The notes under the pieces: model-generated | Seen by the model: only the letters and a program-made list of their open reading frames with translations | Databases searched by the model: none | What the model was told of the DNA's origin: nothing | Position numbers and translations under genes: made by a program | Part shown: piece after piece, positions 7,458 through 14,908 of the stretch | How the letters are laid out: every line of letters begins with the position of its first letter | Position numbering within the stretch: the first letter of the stretch is position 1 | Assembly: GCA_947631135.1 (NCBI GenBank) | Contig: CANRKE010000018.1 | Span: 1 to 17,790 of the forward strand | Reading direction: 5' to 3' | Length of the DNA: 17,790 nt | Origin: an uncultured Bacilli bacterium | GTDB taxonomy: Bacteria > Bacillota_I > Bacilli_A > RF39 > UBA660

Positions 7458-8672
7458 ATGGATTTTATATTATTAATTGTTGGTATGGATGCTAATGCAT
7501 ATTATATGGCAAGATGTTATCATGAAAAATATAATAGAAAAGCTTATTTAATTGGTAAGAATCCAATATGGTTTACTGATTTAAGTAAGATAGTAATAAC
7601 TAAATATATTGAAAATTTATGGGAAGAAAAAGTATTTTTAAAAGAATTAGATAATTTTTATAATGAACATAAAGATACTAAAATATTACTTGTTGCTTCA
7701 ACAGAAAACTATATTGAATTAATATCTAAAAATAAAAGTAGATTAGAAAATAAATTTTATTTTAATTATCCTAATAGTGATATTATAGAATCTATAATAG
7801 ATAAAGAAACATTTTATAAGACATATTCAGATTCTAATTTGTCTTTACCGAATACTTTATTCTATGATTGTACTAAAGATAATGATATAGATGTTCAATT
7901 AAGTTTTCCAGTAATATTGAAAGCAAGTGATGTAATATCATATAGAAGATTAAATTTTGAAGGTAAAAATAAAATATATAAAATAGAAAATAAAGAAGAA
8001 CTTATTAATACAATTAAAATAATAAAGAATGGTGGATATAAAAAAACATTAATTATACAAGAATATATAAAAGGTGATGATAGTCATTTATTTGATGTTG
8101 TAATATATGGTGATAAAAATGCAAAAGTAAAGAGAATATCTTTTGCTCAGATTGGTTTACAAGAACATTCTAAAGATATGGTAGGTAATGCATCAGTTTT
8201 AATAAATGGTTTTAGTACATTTCCTGGTAAAGATAAAATTATAGAAGATATAGTTAAATTTTCTCAGGATATTGGTTATACTGGATTTGCAGAATATGAT
8301 TTGAAATATGATTCTAAAGATAATAAATTTAAAGTTTTAGAGATTAATGCAAGACAAGGTAGAAGTAGTTATTATATAACTGATGCAGGGTGTAATTTAA
8401 TAGAAATACTTAAAAGAGATTTAATAGATAACGAGAAGTTAGAATATAAAGTGTTAGATAAAGAAGTATTGTTATCATTTGTACCAAAGATAATAGTTAA
8501 AAAATATATATTAAATAGTGAATTTAAAAATAAAGCGCTATCATTATGGAAAGATAGAATTAACCCAGTTAAATATAAAAAAGATATTAGTTTAAAAAGA
8601 AATTATATGCTGATAAGACGTGATATTAAATATTTAAAAGATTTTAAATATGGATATTGGAAGAATAATTAA
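7458..8672 (+). CDS. ATP-grasp D-amino-acid ligase-like protein (AslA-like)
   Basis: This 404-residue protein has an ATP-grasp layout: an N-terminal Rossmann-like region (ILLIVGMDANAYYMARCY), PVILKASD for the ATP-binding lysine region, LIIQEYIKGDD as the hinge and IQEY motif, and a metal-binding LEINARQGRSS with Glu295 and Asn297. This arrangement resembles D-aspartate ligases (Asl of Enterococcus faecium type), which join a D-amino acid to the side amino group of lysine in peptidoglycan precursors. ATG 7458 is chosen because AAGGAG (7443-7448) lies nine bases before it, inside the end of the racemase gene. The substrate is unknown: the adjacent racemase is an alanine-racemase type, not an aspartate racemase. 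An alternative role is another carboxylate-amine ligase. Confidence 0.7.
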   Translation: MDFILLIVGMDANAYYMARCYHEKYNRKAYLIGKNPIWFTDLSKIVITKYIENLWEEKVFLKELDNFYNEHKDTKILLVASTENYIELISKNKSRLENKFYFNYPNSDIIESIIDKETFYKTYSDSNLSLPNTLFYDCTKDNDIDVQLSFPVILKASDVISYRRLNFEGKNKIYKIENKEELINTIKIIKNGGYKKTLIIQEYIKGDDSHLFDVVIYGDKNAKVKRISFAQIGLQEHSKDMVGNASVLINGFSTFPGKDKIIEDIVKFSQDIGYTGFAEYDLKYDSKDNKFKVLEINARQGRSSYYITDAGCNLIEILKRDLIDNEKLEYKVLDKEVLLSFVPKIIVKKYILNSEFKNKALSLWKDRINPVKYKKDISLKRNYMLIRRDIKYLKDFKYGYWKNN

Positions 8673-8689
8673 ATGTGAGGTAAAAATTT

Positions 8690-10450
8690 ATGAGGAATAA
8701 AAAAAGTTTAATAAAAAGAATTTATGAAATGCTTAATAAACGTCAAAAATTTAATTTTGTTATTATAATAATTATAATGATTATCTCAGCTCTATTATCT
8801 CAGTTGTTACCTTTATCGATTGGAAAATTAACAGATGATGTACTCAATCAAGAAAATTTATCATTTATGAAAATTATTCCATTTTTATTATTTATATTAG
8901 TAGTTACGGTATCTAATGAAATTATAAAAGTAATACGTCGTGTGATTGTAGAGGATACGTGTACTAGATGTGAAAAAAATGCAAGATCAAATGCTGTAAG
9001 TTCACTTTTACATGCACCACTTACTTACTTTAAAGAAAATATGACAGGTAATATACATGGTAAATTAAATAGAAGTTTAGATGGGACAATAAAGTTATTA
9101 AAACTTTTATTTATGGATTTTGCTCCTGCAATATTTAGTGGTATAGCTGCAATTGTAGTAATATTTTCTAAATTACCATTATTTTTATCAGTTTTAATGT
9201 TATTTGTTATACCAATAGGAATTGTTATAATTGTTAGACAAATATCTACTCAAAAGGGAATTAGAGTAGAACTTATGGAAGAAAAATCATCTATGGATGG
9301 AACAATGGTAGAATTAATAAATGGAATAGAAGTAATACGTGTTACTGATAATGCAGATGTTGAAGTTAATAGGTTTAGTGATAAATCAGAATATTTACGC
9401 ATCAAAGAAATGAAACATCATAAAGCAATGGCATTTTATGACTGTTTAAAATTTGTAAATGAAGCTTTATTTACTGTATTAGTAATAGGTATGTCAGCAT
9501 ACTTAGCTGGAGAAGGTATAATAAGTGTTGGTACAGTATTAACAGCATATTTATGTTTTACACAATTAACTACTCCACTTCGTGAATTGCACAGAATATT
9601 TGATGAATTATCAGAATCTACTATTTTAGCTAGAGAATATTTTAATATTATTGATCTAGAAAAAGACTTCTCTTATAAGCATTCAAAAATAAGCAATGAA
9701 AATATAGAACAAAAATCTTTAATACATGTTGAAAATGTTGATTTTTCATATAAAAATAGTGATAAAAAAGTTATTACAAATTTAAATTTAGATATTAATG
9801 AAGGAGAATTTGTTGGTATTGCTGGACCTTCTGGGTGTGGTAAATCTTCATTTATAAAATTATTAACAAAATTAGAAAAAAATACTGATGGTAATATAAT
9901 AATTGATGGTAAGAATTTAGATTCATTATCTCGTAAAGATATATCGAATATTATTGCTTTAGTTCCACAAAATCCATTTATTGTTGCTGGAACTATTAAA
10001 GAAAATATCTGTTATGGTATTAAAAGAAAAATAAGTTTAGAGGAAATAAAAGAAGCTACAAAAAAAGCATATATTGATGATTTCATAGAAAGTTTACCTA
10101 ATGGGTATGATACTATATTATCTGAGGGTGGTAGTAATTTATCTGGTGGACAAAGGCAACGTCTTGCTATTGCTAGAATATTTTTAAGAAAACCTAAAAT
10201 ATTAATATTAGATGAAGCAACTAGTGCTTTGGATAATACTTCTGAAAAATATATACAAAAACAAATAGAACAATTGCAGAAAGAAAATAAAGTATCTATA
10301 ATTTCTATAGCTCATAGATTAACAACTTTACAAAACTGTGATTCGATATTAGTTTTTGATAAAGGTAAAATTATTCAAACAGGTAAATATAATGAATTAA
10401 TTGAAATGCCTGGAATATTTCAAGATATGTATAATGGTAAATTAAAATAA
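8690..10450 (+). CDS. ABC exporter half-transporter (fused membrane and ATPase domains)
   Basis: This 586-residue protein has an N-terminal six-helix export-type membrane domain (about 20-310, hydrophobic segments near 22-45, 60-80, 145-185 and 255-290). Its nucleotide-binding domain carries Walker A GPSGCGKSS (379-387), Q-loop PQNPF, signature LSGGQ (484-488), Walker B LILDE with Asp508-Glu509, and the switch His542. It should hydrolyse ATP to export a lipid, peptide or drug-like molecule, probably as a homodimer because no partner half-transporter is present. It lies 17 bases after the ligase gene, with GTGAGG before the ATG, so it is co-transcribed with wall-precursor genes. A link to wall export is inference; the substrate cannot be read from sequence. 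Confidence 0.9.
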   Translation: MRNKKSLIKRIYEMLNKRQKFNFVIIIIIMIISALLSQLLPLSIGKLTDDVLNQENLSFMKIIPFLLFILVVTVSNEIIKVIRRVIVEDTCTRCEKNARSNAVSSLLHAPLTYFKENMTGNIHGKLNRSLDGTIKLLKLLFMDFAPAIFSGIAAIVVIFSKLPLFLSVLMLFVIPIGIVIIVRQISTQKGIRVELMEEKSSMDGTMVELINGIEVIRVTDNADVEVNRFSDKSEYLRIKEMKHHKAMAFYDCLKFVNEALFTVLVIGMSAYLAGEGIISVGTVLTAYLCFTQLTTPLRELHRIFDELSESTILAREYFNIIDLEKDFSYKHSKISNENIEQKSLIHVENVDFSYKNSDKKVITNLNLDINEGEFVGIAGPSGCGKSSFIKLLTKLEKNTDGNIIIDGKNLDSLSRKDISNIIALVPQNPFIVAGTIKENICYGIKRKISLEEIKEATKKAYIDDFIESLPNGYDTILSEGGSNLSGGQRQRLAIARIFLRKPKILILDEATSALDNTSEKYIQKQIEQLQKENKVSIISIAHRLTTLQNCDSILVFDKGKIIQTGKYNELIEMPGIFQDMYNGKLK

Positions 10451-10470
10451 TTTAGTAAGTAGGTGAAAAT

Positions 10471-10992
10471 GTGTATAACAAATTAAAATTAATAGTTGAA
10501 AAATTAACAGATATAGGTAAAACTATTTCAACAATGGAATCATGTACTGGTGGAGGAGTAGTAAATGCTATTACAAACATAGAAGGAGCAAGTGAAGTTA
10601 TTAAATATAGTGCAGTTACATATTCTAATGAATTTAAAATAAAAATGGGTGTAGATAAAGAAGTTATTGATAAATATACAGTATATAGTATTGAAGTAGC
10701 TAGACTTATGAGTGAAGTAATTAGTAATTATACTCAATCAGATTATGGAATAGGTGTTACAGGTAAATTAAATAGAGTAGATAAATATAATCCTTATGGA
10801 TGCGATAACATAGTATATATAAGTATATATGATAGAAATTCTAAAAAACATTATGATATGAATATAACTGTTACTGAAGATAGTAGAGAAAAAAATAAAG
10901 ATTTAATAATAGATAAAATTAGTGATAATCTATTGGAAATTATTGTTAATAATAGAAAATTAGATAGTGTAAAAATGTTTTGGAATAGTTAA
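10471..10992 (+). CDS. CinA C-terminal domain protein (PncC-type amidase), tail altered by IS
   Basis: This 173-residue protein is the stand-alone CinA C-terminal/PncC domain, which deamidates nicotinamide mononucleotide in NAD salvage. ESCTGGG (23-29), the IEGASEVI loop and AVTYSNEFK are the family marks. GTG 10471 follows TAGGTGAAAAT; an ATG three bases earlier reads into a stop after five codons. It is the last gene of the racemase operon, 20 bases after the ABC gene. The final nine residues, DSVKMFWNS, are encoded by the left inverted end of the IS element that starts at 10963. Removing the IS gives a stop directly after Leu164, so the native protein was 164 residues. The added tail lies beyond the family core and may be tolerated. 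Confidence 0.85.
   Translation: MYNKLKLIVEKLTDIGKTISTMESCTGGGVVNAITNIEGASEVIKYSAVTYSNEFKIKMGVDKEVIDKYTVYSIEVARLMSEVISNYTQSDYGIGVTGKLNRVDKYNPYGCDNIVYISIYDRNSKKHYDMNITVTEDSREKNKDLIIDKISDNLLEIIVNNRKLDSVKMFWNS
10955..10962. repeat. Left 8-bp target-site duplication of the IS element
   Basis: GAAAATTA abuts the left inverted end of the element and is repeated exactly at 12527-12534, outside the right end. Its last three bases, TTA, form codon 164 of the CinA-domain gene. Confidence 0.9.
10963..10985. repeat. Left terminal inverted repeat of the IS (23 bp)
   Basis: It is the exact reverse complement of 12504-12526. It is read in frame as the C-terminal tail of the CinA-domain protein, and the TAA that now ends that protein lies at 10990-10992, just inside the IS. 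Confidence 0.92.
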
Positions 10993-10995
10993 AAG

Positions 10996-12435
10996 TTAAA
11001 TGCTAAAAGCTAAACCATTTAAAACATAAGATATTGGATCACTACTAGATTTAACTGGTAATACAGAAGTATCACGTTCAAACATAGAATAAGATATTTC
11101 TGTTTTATTGTATACATAAGAATCATCTTTGTTATATGATCTTAAATATAAATCCATAATGTTTATTCCATTTAATTTATATTCTTGTAGTTTAATGTAT
11201 TTTTGAATTTTTTTTCTAGAATATCCCTTAGGTCTAGAACCAAATTGTGATGCAATACAATGAGATATATGTGATTCCATTGATGATTTCACTTCTCTAT
11301 CTTTCATATTTAGTATTGCTTTCCAATGTCTTAATATGTAATTTTTATATTGTTCTTTTTTCTTTTTGTTTTTAGATTCTTCAATAATTTTATCTGCTAG
11401 TTTTGTAAATTTCTTTTTATCTTTTTCTTCATATATAGAATTTAACAATTCTTTTCTTGATTCCTTTGAATGTGTAAATCTATTTATATATTCTTTTACA
11501 TGAAATTCACATGTATTTAAAATTACTTTATTTTCTTTAAATAATTTTAGTTCACTGGATCCTGATAAAATCCAAGATCCAGAATCACTTAATAAATATA
11601 TTTCCTTAAAATTTTCATAATTATAAATATTATATATTTCATCCATAAACTCTTTCCAAGCATTATTAGAAGTAGTTAAAAAAGTATGTTTATTTAATAA
11701 TGTAGTTCTATTATTTTTTGTTTTAGCACCAGTAAAAGTTACAAAACATTTGCTCATTATATAATGATGTTTACCTCTTTCCTCTTCTGATAACAATGCC
11801 AATCTTATTTGTTCATGAATCCATTTCTCATCAACCATAACATATAAGTGATTAGAATCATCATCAATATAATCATATTCAACTTTAGGAAGATTCCATT
11901 TATGAATCCAATTATAAATAGTCTGTCTTGAAATACTTTGTGTTGCATTGGAGTCAAGATACGATTTCAAATCAAATAAATTTAAATCATAATTAATAGA
12001 TGCATTATTAGCATTAATATCTATACTTTTATCTATTAATATACTTCTAACAATATGATCATATGTTACATATCTATCAAAATTGAAAATTTCATCAACA
12101 AAATAAAATCCGTTATTTTTATCTTTATCAACATAATAATTTCTAGTATAATTTAATTCGCCGTATATGGTTATAATGGTACGATTATTAGTGTTTGATT
12201 TATAAAAATTCCTTTTTCTATAATCAGAATTCAAAAATATATCATCAATCAATGGAATAGATTTTTGATATATTTCTAACATAGTTTTTTTAAATATAGA
12301 AATAACATGAATAGGTGAATTTTCTATATATAATAATTGATTTAAAGAACATAATTCTTTTAAGAATGCCTCATTAATAACATTTTTTGTGATTTTTTTT
12401 ATTTTATTTTTTAATTTTTGTGGTATAATAGTCAT
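10996..12435 (-). CDS. ISLre2-family (UPF0236) transposase
   Basis: This 479-residue protein mobilises the surrounding IS. It has the UPF0236 layout: an N-terminal helical region, a helix-turn-helix-like ISRQTIYNWIHKW (168-180), and likely catalytic acidic residues Asp202 in VMVDEKWI, Asp284 in LLSDSGSWI and Glu387 in SSMESHISH. These are the family's D-D-E set as I recognise it. ATG 12435 has AAAGGAG nine bases upstream. The stop lies three bases beyond the new CinA stop, so almost all of the IS is coding. An extended -10 box sits at 12480-12472. A 10-bp inverted repeat (12482-12491 with 12438-12447) overlaps the ribosome binding site and probably blocks translation of read-through transcripts. 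Confidence 0.9.
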   Translation of the reverse strand: MTIIPQKLKNKIKKITKNVINEAFLKELCSLNQLLYIENSPIHVISIFKKTMLEIYQKSIPLIDDIFLNSDYRKRNFYKSNTNNRTIITIYGELNYTRNYYVDKDKNNGFYFVDEIFNFDRYVTYDHIVRSILIDKSIDINANNASINYDLNLFDLKSYLDSNATQSISRQTIYNWIHKWNLPKVEYDYIDDDSNHLYVMVDEKWIHEQIRLALLSEEERGKHHYIMSKCFVTFTGAKTKNNRTTLLNKHTFLTTSNNAWKEFMDEIYNIYNYENFKEIYLLSDSGSWILSGSSELKLFKENKVILNTCEFHVKEYINRFTHSKESRKELLNSIYEEKDKKKFTKLADKIIEESKNKKKKEQYKNYILRHWKAILNMKDREVKSSMESHISHCIASQFGSRPKGYSRKKIQKYIKLQEYKLNGINIMDLYLRSYNKDDSYVYNKTEISYSMFERDTSVLPVKSSSDPISYVLNGLAFSI

Positions 12436-12437
12436 AT

Positions 12438-12491
12438 GAAAGAACTCCTTTATTCTTATATTTATAGGTATATTATACCATGAGTTCTTTC
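12438..12491 (-). promoter_or_regulatory. IS promoter (-10) and probable read-through-silencing hairpin
   Basis: On the minus strand TGGTATAAT (12480-12472) is an extended -10 box for the transposase. GAAAGAACTC (12491-12482) upstream of it pairs exactly with GAGTTCTTTC (12447-12438) downstream. The second arm includes the GAG of the ribosome binding site. A transcript starting at the IS promoter begins after the first arm and cannot form the stem. A transcript entering from outside carries both arms and would hide the site. Confidence 0.5.
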
Positions 12492-12503
12492 TTTTTTTTA
12501 CTT

Positions 12504-12526
12504 TTCCAAAACATTTTTACACTATC
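12504..12526. repeat. Right terminal inverted repeat of the IS (23 bp)
   Basis: Exact reverse complement of 10963-10985. It is followed directly by the second GAAAATTA target copy at 12527-12534. Confidence 0.92.
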
Positions 12527-12534
12527 GAAAATTA
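12527..12534. repeat. Right 8-bp target-site duplication of the IS element
   Basis: GAAAATTA, identical to 10955-10962. The next bases are TAA, which in the uninterrupted locus is the original stop codon of the CinA-domain gene. Confidence 0.9.
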
Positions 12535-12541
12535 TAAATTA

Positions 12542-12570
12542 TTGACTAACAACATCAAATATTATATAAT
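12542..12570 (+). promoter_or_regulatory. Promoter of the XRE regulator with overlapping palindrome
   Basis: TTGACT (12542-12547) and TATAAT (12565-12570) are 17 bases apart. A 16-bp perfect palindrome, AATATTATATAATATT (12558-12573), covers the -10 box, and a 10-bp one, ATTCATGAAT (12571-12580), follows. Either could be an autoregulatory operator, but A/T-rich palindromes are common by chance here. The promoter begins only seven bases after the right target duplication of the IS. Confidence 0.75.
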
Positions 12571-12601
12571 ATTCATGAATAATAGGAAGAGGGAAAAAAT
12601 A

Positions 12602-12958
12602 ATGTTTGATGGAAGTAGATTAAGAGAATTGAGAAAGAAAAAAGGTTTAACTCAAGATGAATTAGGAAATAGAATAAATGTTACTAAAACTTCCATATCT
12701 TGTTATGAAAAAGGCATTAGAATACCGAATATGGAAACCTTTTTGAAACTTATTAAAGAATTAGAAACAACTCCAAATTATCTTTTTGGTATAGATGCAT
12801 TTGAAGTTATAAAAACAAGTGATACTAATTATATTTTGTCTTGTACTAAAGAAGACTATGAAATATTAAAAATATTAAAAAATGAAGATAAAGTATATAA
12901 TATGTTTAAAAAAAATCCAATAAGAGTAATAGATTTTTTAATTAATTATTATAAATAA
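12602..12958 (+). CDS. XRE-family helix-turn-helix transcriptional regulator
   Basis: This 118-residue protein has a classic XRE/Cro-type DNA-binding domain at about residues 5-60: LRELRKKKGLTQDELGNRI, then VTKTSISCYEKGIRIPNMETFLKLIKEL and NYLFG. The remaining 55 residues are a polar helical region with no recognised sensor. GGAAGAGGG lies about eight bases before ATG 12602; starts further upstream fall inside the promoter and lack a site. It probably represses its own gene or neighbours. No obvious target gene is adjacent, because the next gene is convergent. A small phage-like repressor or a host regulator are both possible. Confidence 0.85.
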   Translation: MFDGSRLRELRKKKGLTQDELGNRINVTKTSISCYEKGIRIPNMETFLKLIKELETTPNYLFGIDAFEVIKTSDTNYILSCTKEDYEILKILKNEDKVYNMFKKNPIRVIDFLINYYK

Positions 12959-12988
12959 AAATGGTATTTAATCATTTTTTATTTTTTT
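12951..12988. terminator. Bidirectional terminator between XRE gene and membrane-protein gene
   Basis: AATAAAAATG (12954-12963) pairs with CATTTTTTATT (12973-12983), with one bulged T and a nine-base loop. It lies across the 13-bp gap of two convergent genes, with T-rich sequence on the right and A-rich sequence on the left that serves the opposite strand. Confidence 0.55.
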
Positions 12989-13343
12989 CTTTATTTACAT
13001 AATTTCCTAACATACCACCAAATATTGAAGATATAATAATTAAAATATAGTATATTAAATTAAATACTTTAAAATCATTATTAAAGAATATAAACGTAAT
13101 AACTAAAAATAAAATTGAATATATTAAACCTATTTTAAGTCCAGAAATATATCCTTTGGATTTATCATTTTTACTAAACTCTCTTCCACTAACTAAAAAA
13201 CATATAAGACTTGTTATAATCATAAATATATTCATAAGTTTATCACCAAATAAATTGAAATAATATAATAGATTTAATATAAAAGTAATAATTACTATAC
13301 TACTTAAAGTATATAAAAGATTTTTTCCTATAATCTTAAACAT
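12972..13343 (-). CDS. Small four-helix membrane protein, TIGR04086/YrzE-like
   Basis: This 123-residue protein has four hydrophobic segments at about 9-29, 35-50, 69-88 and 92-114. Short charged loops include SGREFSKNDKSKGYISGLKIG between helices two and three, and the tail is NYVNKEKNKK. The layout and the GREF...KGYxxGLKxGL pattern resemble the TIGR04086 family of Firmicute membrane proteins, whose function is unknown. GAAAGGGTG lies seven bases before the ATG. It is convergent with the XRE gene and divergent from the DUF421 gene. No catalytic or transport motif is visible, so no function is assigned. Confidence 0.7.
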   Translation of the reverse strand: MFKIIGKNLLYTLSSIVIITFILNLLYYFNLFGDKLMNIFMIITSLICFLVSGREFSKNDKSKGYISGLKIGLIYSILFLVITFIFFNNDFKVFNLIYYILIIISSIFGGMLGNYVNKEKNKK

Positions 13344-13441
13344 TTAATATCACCCTTTCAAAATATTTATAATAATCTAATTAAATATATTTATTTGAAT
13401 AAATTTTATTACTATTAACATAATTATATTAGGTGATATCT

Positions 13442-14083
13442 ATGGATTACGCAACAGTAATATTTAGAACCATATTTTTCTATTTTGTAGTTTTAATATT
13501 ATATAGAATTATGGGAAAGAGAGAAGTTGGTCAATTAGGTATAGTAGATCTAATTGTATCTATATTAATATCTGGTTTAGTTGCAATTAGCATTGAAGAT
13601 TATGAAGGCACTATATTTAAAACATTAGTTCCAATATTAATTCTTGCACTTTTGCAAGTAATATTAGCTTATATTTCTTTAAAATTCCCAAAAACAAGAG
13701 TATTTTTAGATGGTAAACCATCAGTAATAATTAAAAATGGAAGAATAAATTTTAAAGAAATGAGTAAACAAAAATATAATTTAGATGATTTACTTCTTCA
13801 ATTAAGACAAAATCAAGTAAGATCCTTAGAAGAAGTTGAGTACGCTATTCTTGAAACTAGTGGTAATCTATCTATATTTAGAAAATTAGGGGAGAAAACA
13901 GATTATCCATTTGCAATAATTTTAGATGGTGTAATACAAGATGATGTATTAAAAAGTATTAATAAGACAGAAGAAGATATATTAAAAATATTAGAAAATA
14001 GGAATATATCGTTAGACAATGTTTTTTATGCTTTCTATAGAAAAGATAGAACATTTATTATAAAAAGAGATAGTTTGAAATGA
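13442..14083 (+). CDS. DUF421 (YetF/YcaP-like) membrane protein
   Basis: This 213-residue protein has three N-terminal membrane helices (about 5-23, 35-52 and 59-79), with the conserved GKREVGQLG (25-33) after the first. A cytoplasmic alpha/beta domain follows, containing FLDGKPSVIIKNGRIN and LDDLLLQLRQNQVRSLEEVEYAILE. This is the standard DUF421 form, a widespread Bacillota family with members linked to spore or envelope functions, but without a fixed biochemical role. ATG 13442 is used because AGGTGA (13431-13436) is correctly spaced; a GTG three codons upstream overlaps that site. It ends in TGA, which shows TGA is a stop in this genome. Confidence 0.88.
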   Translation: MDYATVIFRTIFFYFVVLILYRIMGKREVGQLGIVDLIVSILISGLVAISIEDYEGTIFKTLVPILILALLQVILAYISLKFPKTRVFLDGKPSVIIKNGRINFKEMSKQKYNLDDLLLQLRQNQVRSLEEVEYAILETSGNLSIFRKLGEKTDYPFAIILDGVIQDDVLKSINKTEEDILKILENRNISLDNVFYAFYRKDRTFIIKRDSLK

Positions 14084-14090
14084 AATTCTT

Positions 14091-14119
14091 TTGAATTTTT
14101 AAAGAAAACATAATATAAT
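14091..14119 (+). promoter_or_regulatory. Promoter of the HAD phosphatase gene
   Basis: TTGAAT (14091-14096) and TATAAT (14114-14119) are 17 bases apart. It begins seven bases after the DUF421 stop, so the HAD gene is probably transcribed separately. Confidence 0.65.
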
Positions 14120-14144
14120 TTATTTGTATTTTGGAGGAATATTT

Positions 14145-14855
14145 ATGAATAAATTATTAGTATGTGATTATGATAATACTTTTTATATAAATGATAACGA
14201 TATTGAAATAAATAAAAAACTAGTTAATAAATTTATGGATTTACATAACACTTTTGTAATAGCAACAGGAAGAAGTTATTTAGATTTTTATAATAAATTA
14301 AATAAATATAAATTCAAATATAATTATGTAATATTGAATCGTGGAACAACAATAATAGATAATAATGATAATATTTTATTAAATGTAACTATAGATAATA
14401 ATATTATTTCTGATATTAAAAATGATTTAAAAATTTTGAATTGTGAAAATTATTTTTGTTGTAGTGGATATGAAAGTAGACTTGATTTTGATCATAATGA
14501 TTTAACTAAAATTAATGTTAAATATAAAGATTTAGATACTGCAATGGATATGGTTAGTCATATTAATAAAAAATATAGTAAGTATGTTAAAGCATATTAT
14601 GTTAATAACTTTACGATAGAAATAATATCCAATAAAATAAATAAAAAAGAAGCTATTTATTATTTAATAAAAAATATTGGAATAGATAAAAATAATGTAT
14701 ATACTATTGGTGATGGATATAGTGATATAGAAATGATTAAAGAATTTAATAGATATTGTATGAAAAATTCTGTTTCATTAGTAAAAGAAGTATCTATTAA
14801 TGAATATGATAGTGTATCAATTATGATAAAAGATATATTAAATGAGAACATATAG
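14145..14855 (+). CDS. Cof-type HAD-IIB family hydrolase (sugar-phosphatase-like)
   Basis: This 236-residue protein has the HAD phosphatase motifs. Motif I is VCDYDNTFY with nucleophile Asp8 and acid Asp10, motif II is IATGRS with Thr41, the motif III lysine is probably Lys167 or Lys168 (NKKEA), and motif IV is IGDGYSDIEM with Asp190 and Asp194. The C2-type cap lies between motifs II and III, as in Cof/YbiV-type enzymes, which dephosphorylate sugar phosphates, FMN or similar small molecules in the cytoplasm. GGAGG lies seven bases before ATG 14145. It has its own promoter and a terminator overlapping its stop. The substrate cannot be told from sequence. Confidence 0.88.
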   Translation: MNKLLVCDYDNTFYINDNDIEINKKLVNKFMDLHNTFVIATGRSYLDFYNKLNKYKFKYNYVILNRGTTIIDNNDNILLNVTIDNNIISDIKNDLKILNCENYFCCSGYESRLDFDHNDLTKINVKYKDLDTAMDMVSHINKKYSKYVKAYYVNNFTIEIISNKINKKEAIYYLIKNIGIDKNNVYTIGDGYSDIEMIKEFNRYCMKNSVSLVKEVSINEYDSVSIMIKDILNENI

Positions 14856-14875
14856 TCAGTAATGTTCTTTTTTTT
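14845..14875 (+). terminator. Intrinsic terminator overlapping the HAD stop codon
   Basis: AGAACAT (14845-14851) and ATGTTCT (14862-14868) enclose a 10-base loop and are followed by an unbroken T-run through 14875. The TAG stop (14853-14855) lies in the loop. Confidence 0.8.
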
Positions 14876-14908
14876 ATAATCAACAAATATAATATATTGG
14901 TGGTTATA

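Larger units (their letters stand above)
10963..12526 (-). mobile_element. Complete ISLre2/UPF0236-type insertion sequence, 1564 bp
   Basis: The element is bounded by perfect 23-bp terminal inverted repeats, 10963-10985 (beginning GATAGTGTAAAAATG) and 12504-12526. It is flanked by 8-bp direct repeats GAAAATTA at 10955-10962 and 12527-12534. It carries one leftward transposase gene that nearly fills it. Intact ends, intact duplication and an intact gene argue for a recent insertion. It lies between the last codon and the stop of the CinA-domain gene, and its right end is 16 bp from the -35 box of the XRE gene, so it spared both genes. Confidence 0.93.

Noticed and set aside
10540..10737. Leftward 65-codon open frame inside the CinA-domain gene
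   Set aside because: Low-complexity shadow of an AT-rich gene on the opposite strand.
10963..10992. Nine-residue CinA tail as a native C-terminus
   Set aside because: It is entirely encoded by the IS inverted end; the reconstructed empty site has a stop after Leu164.
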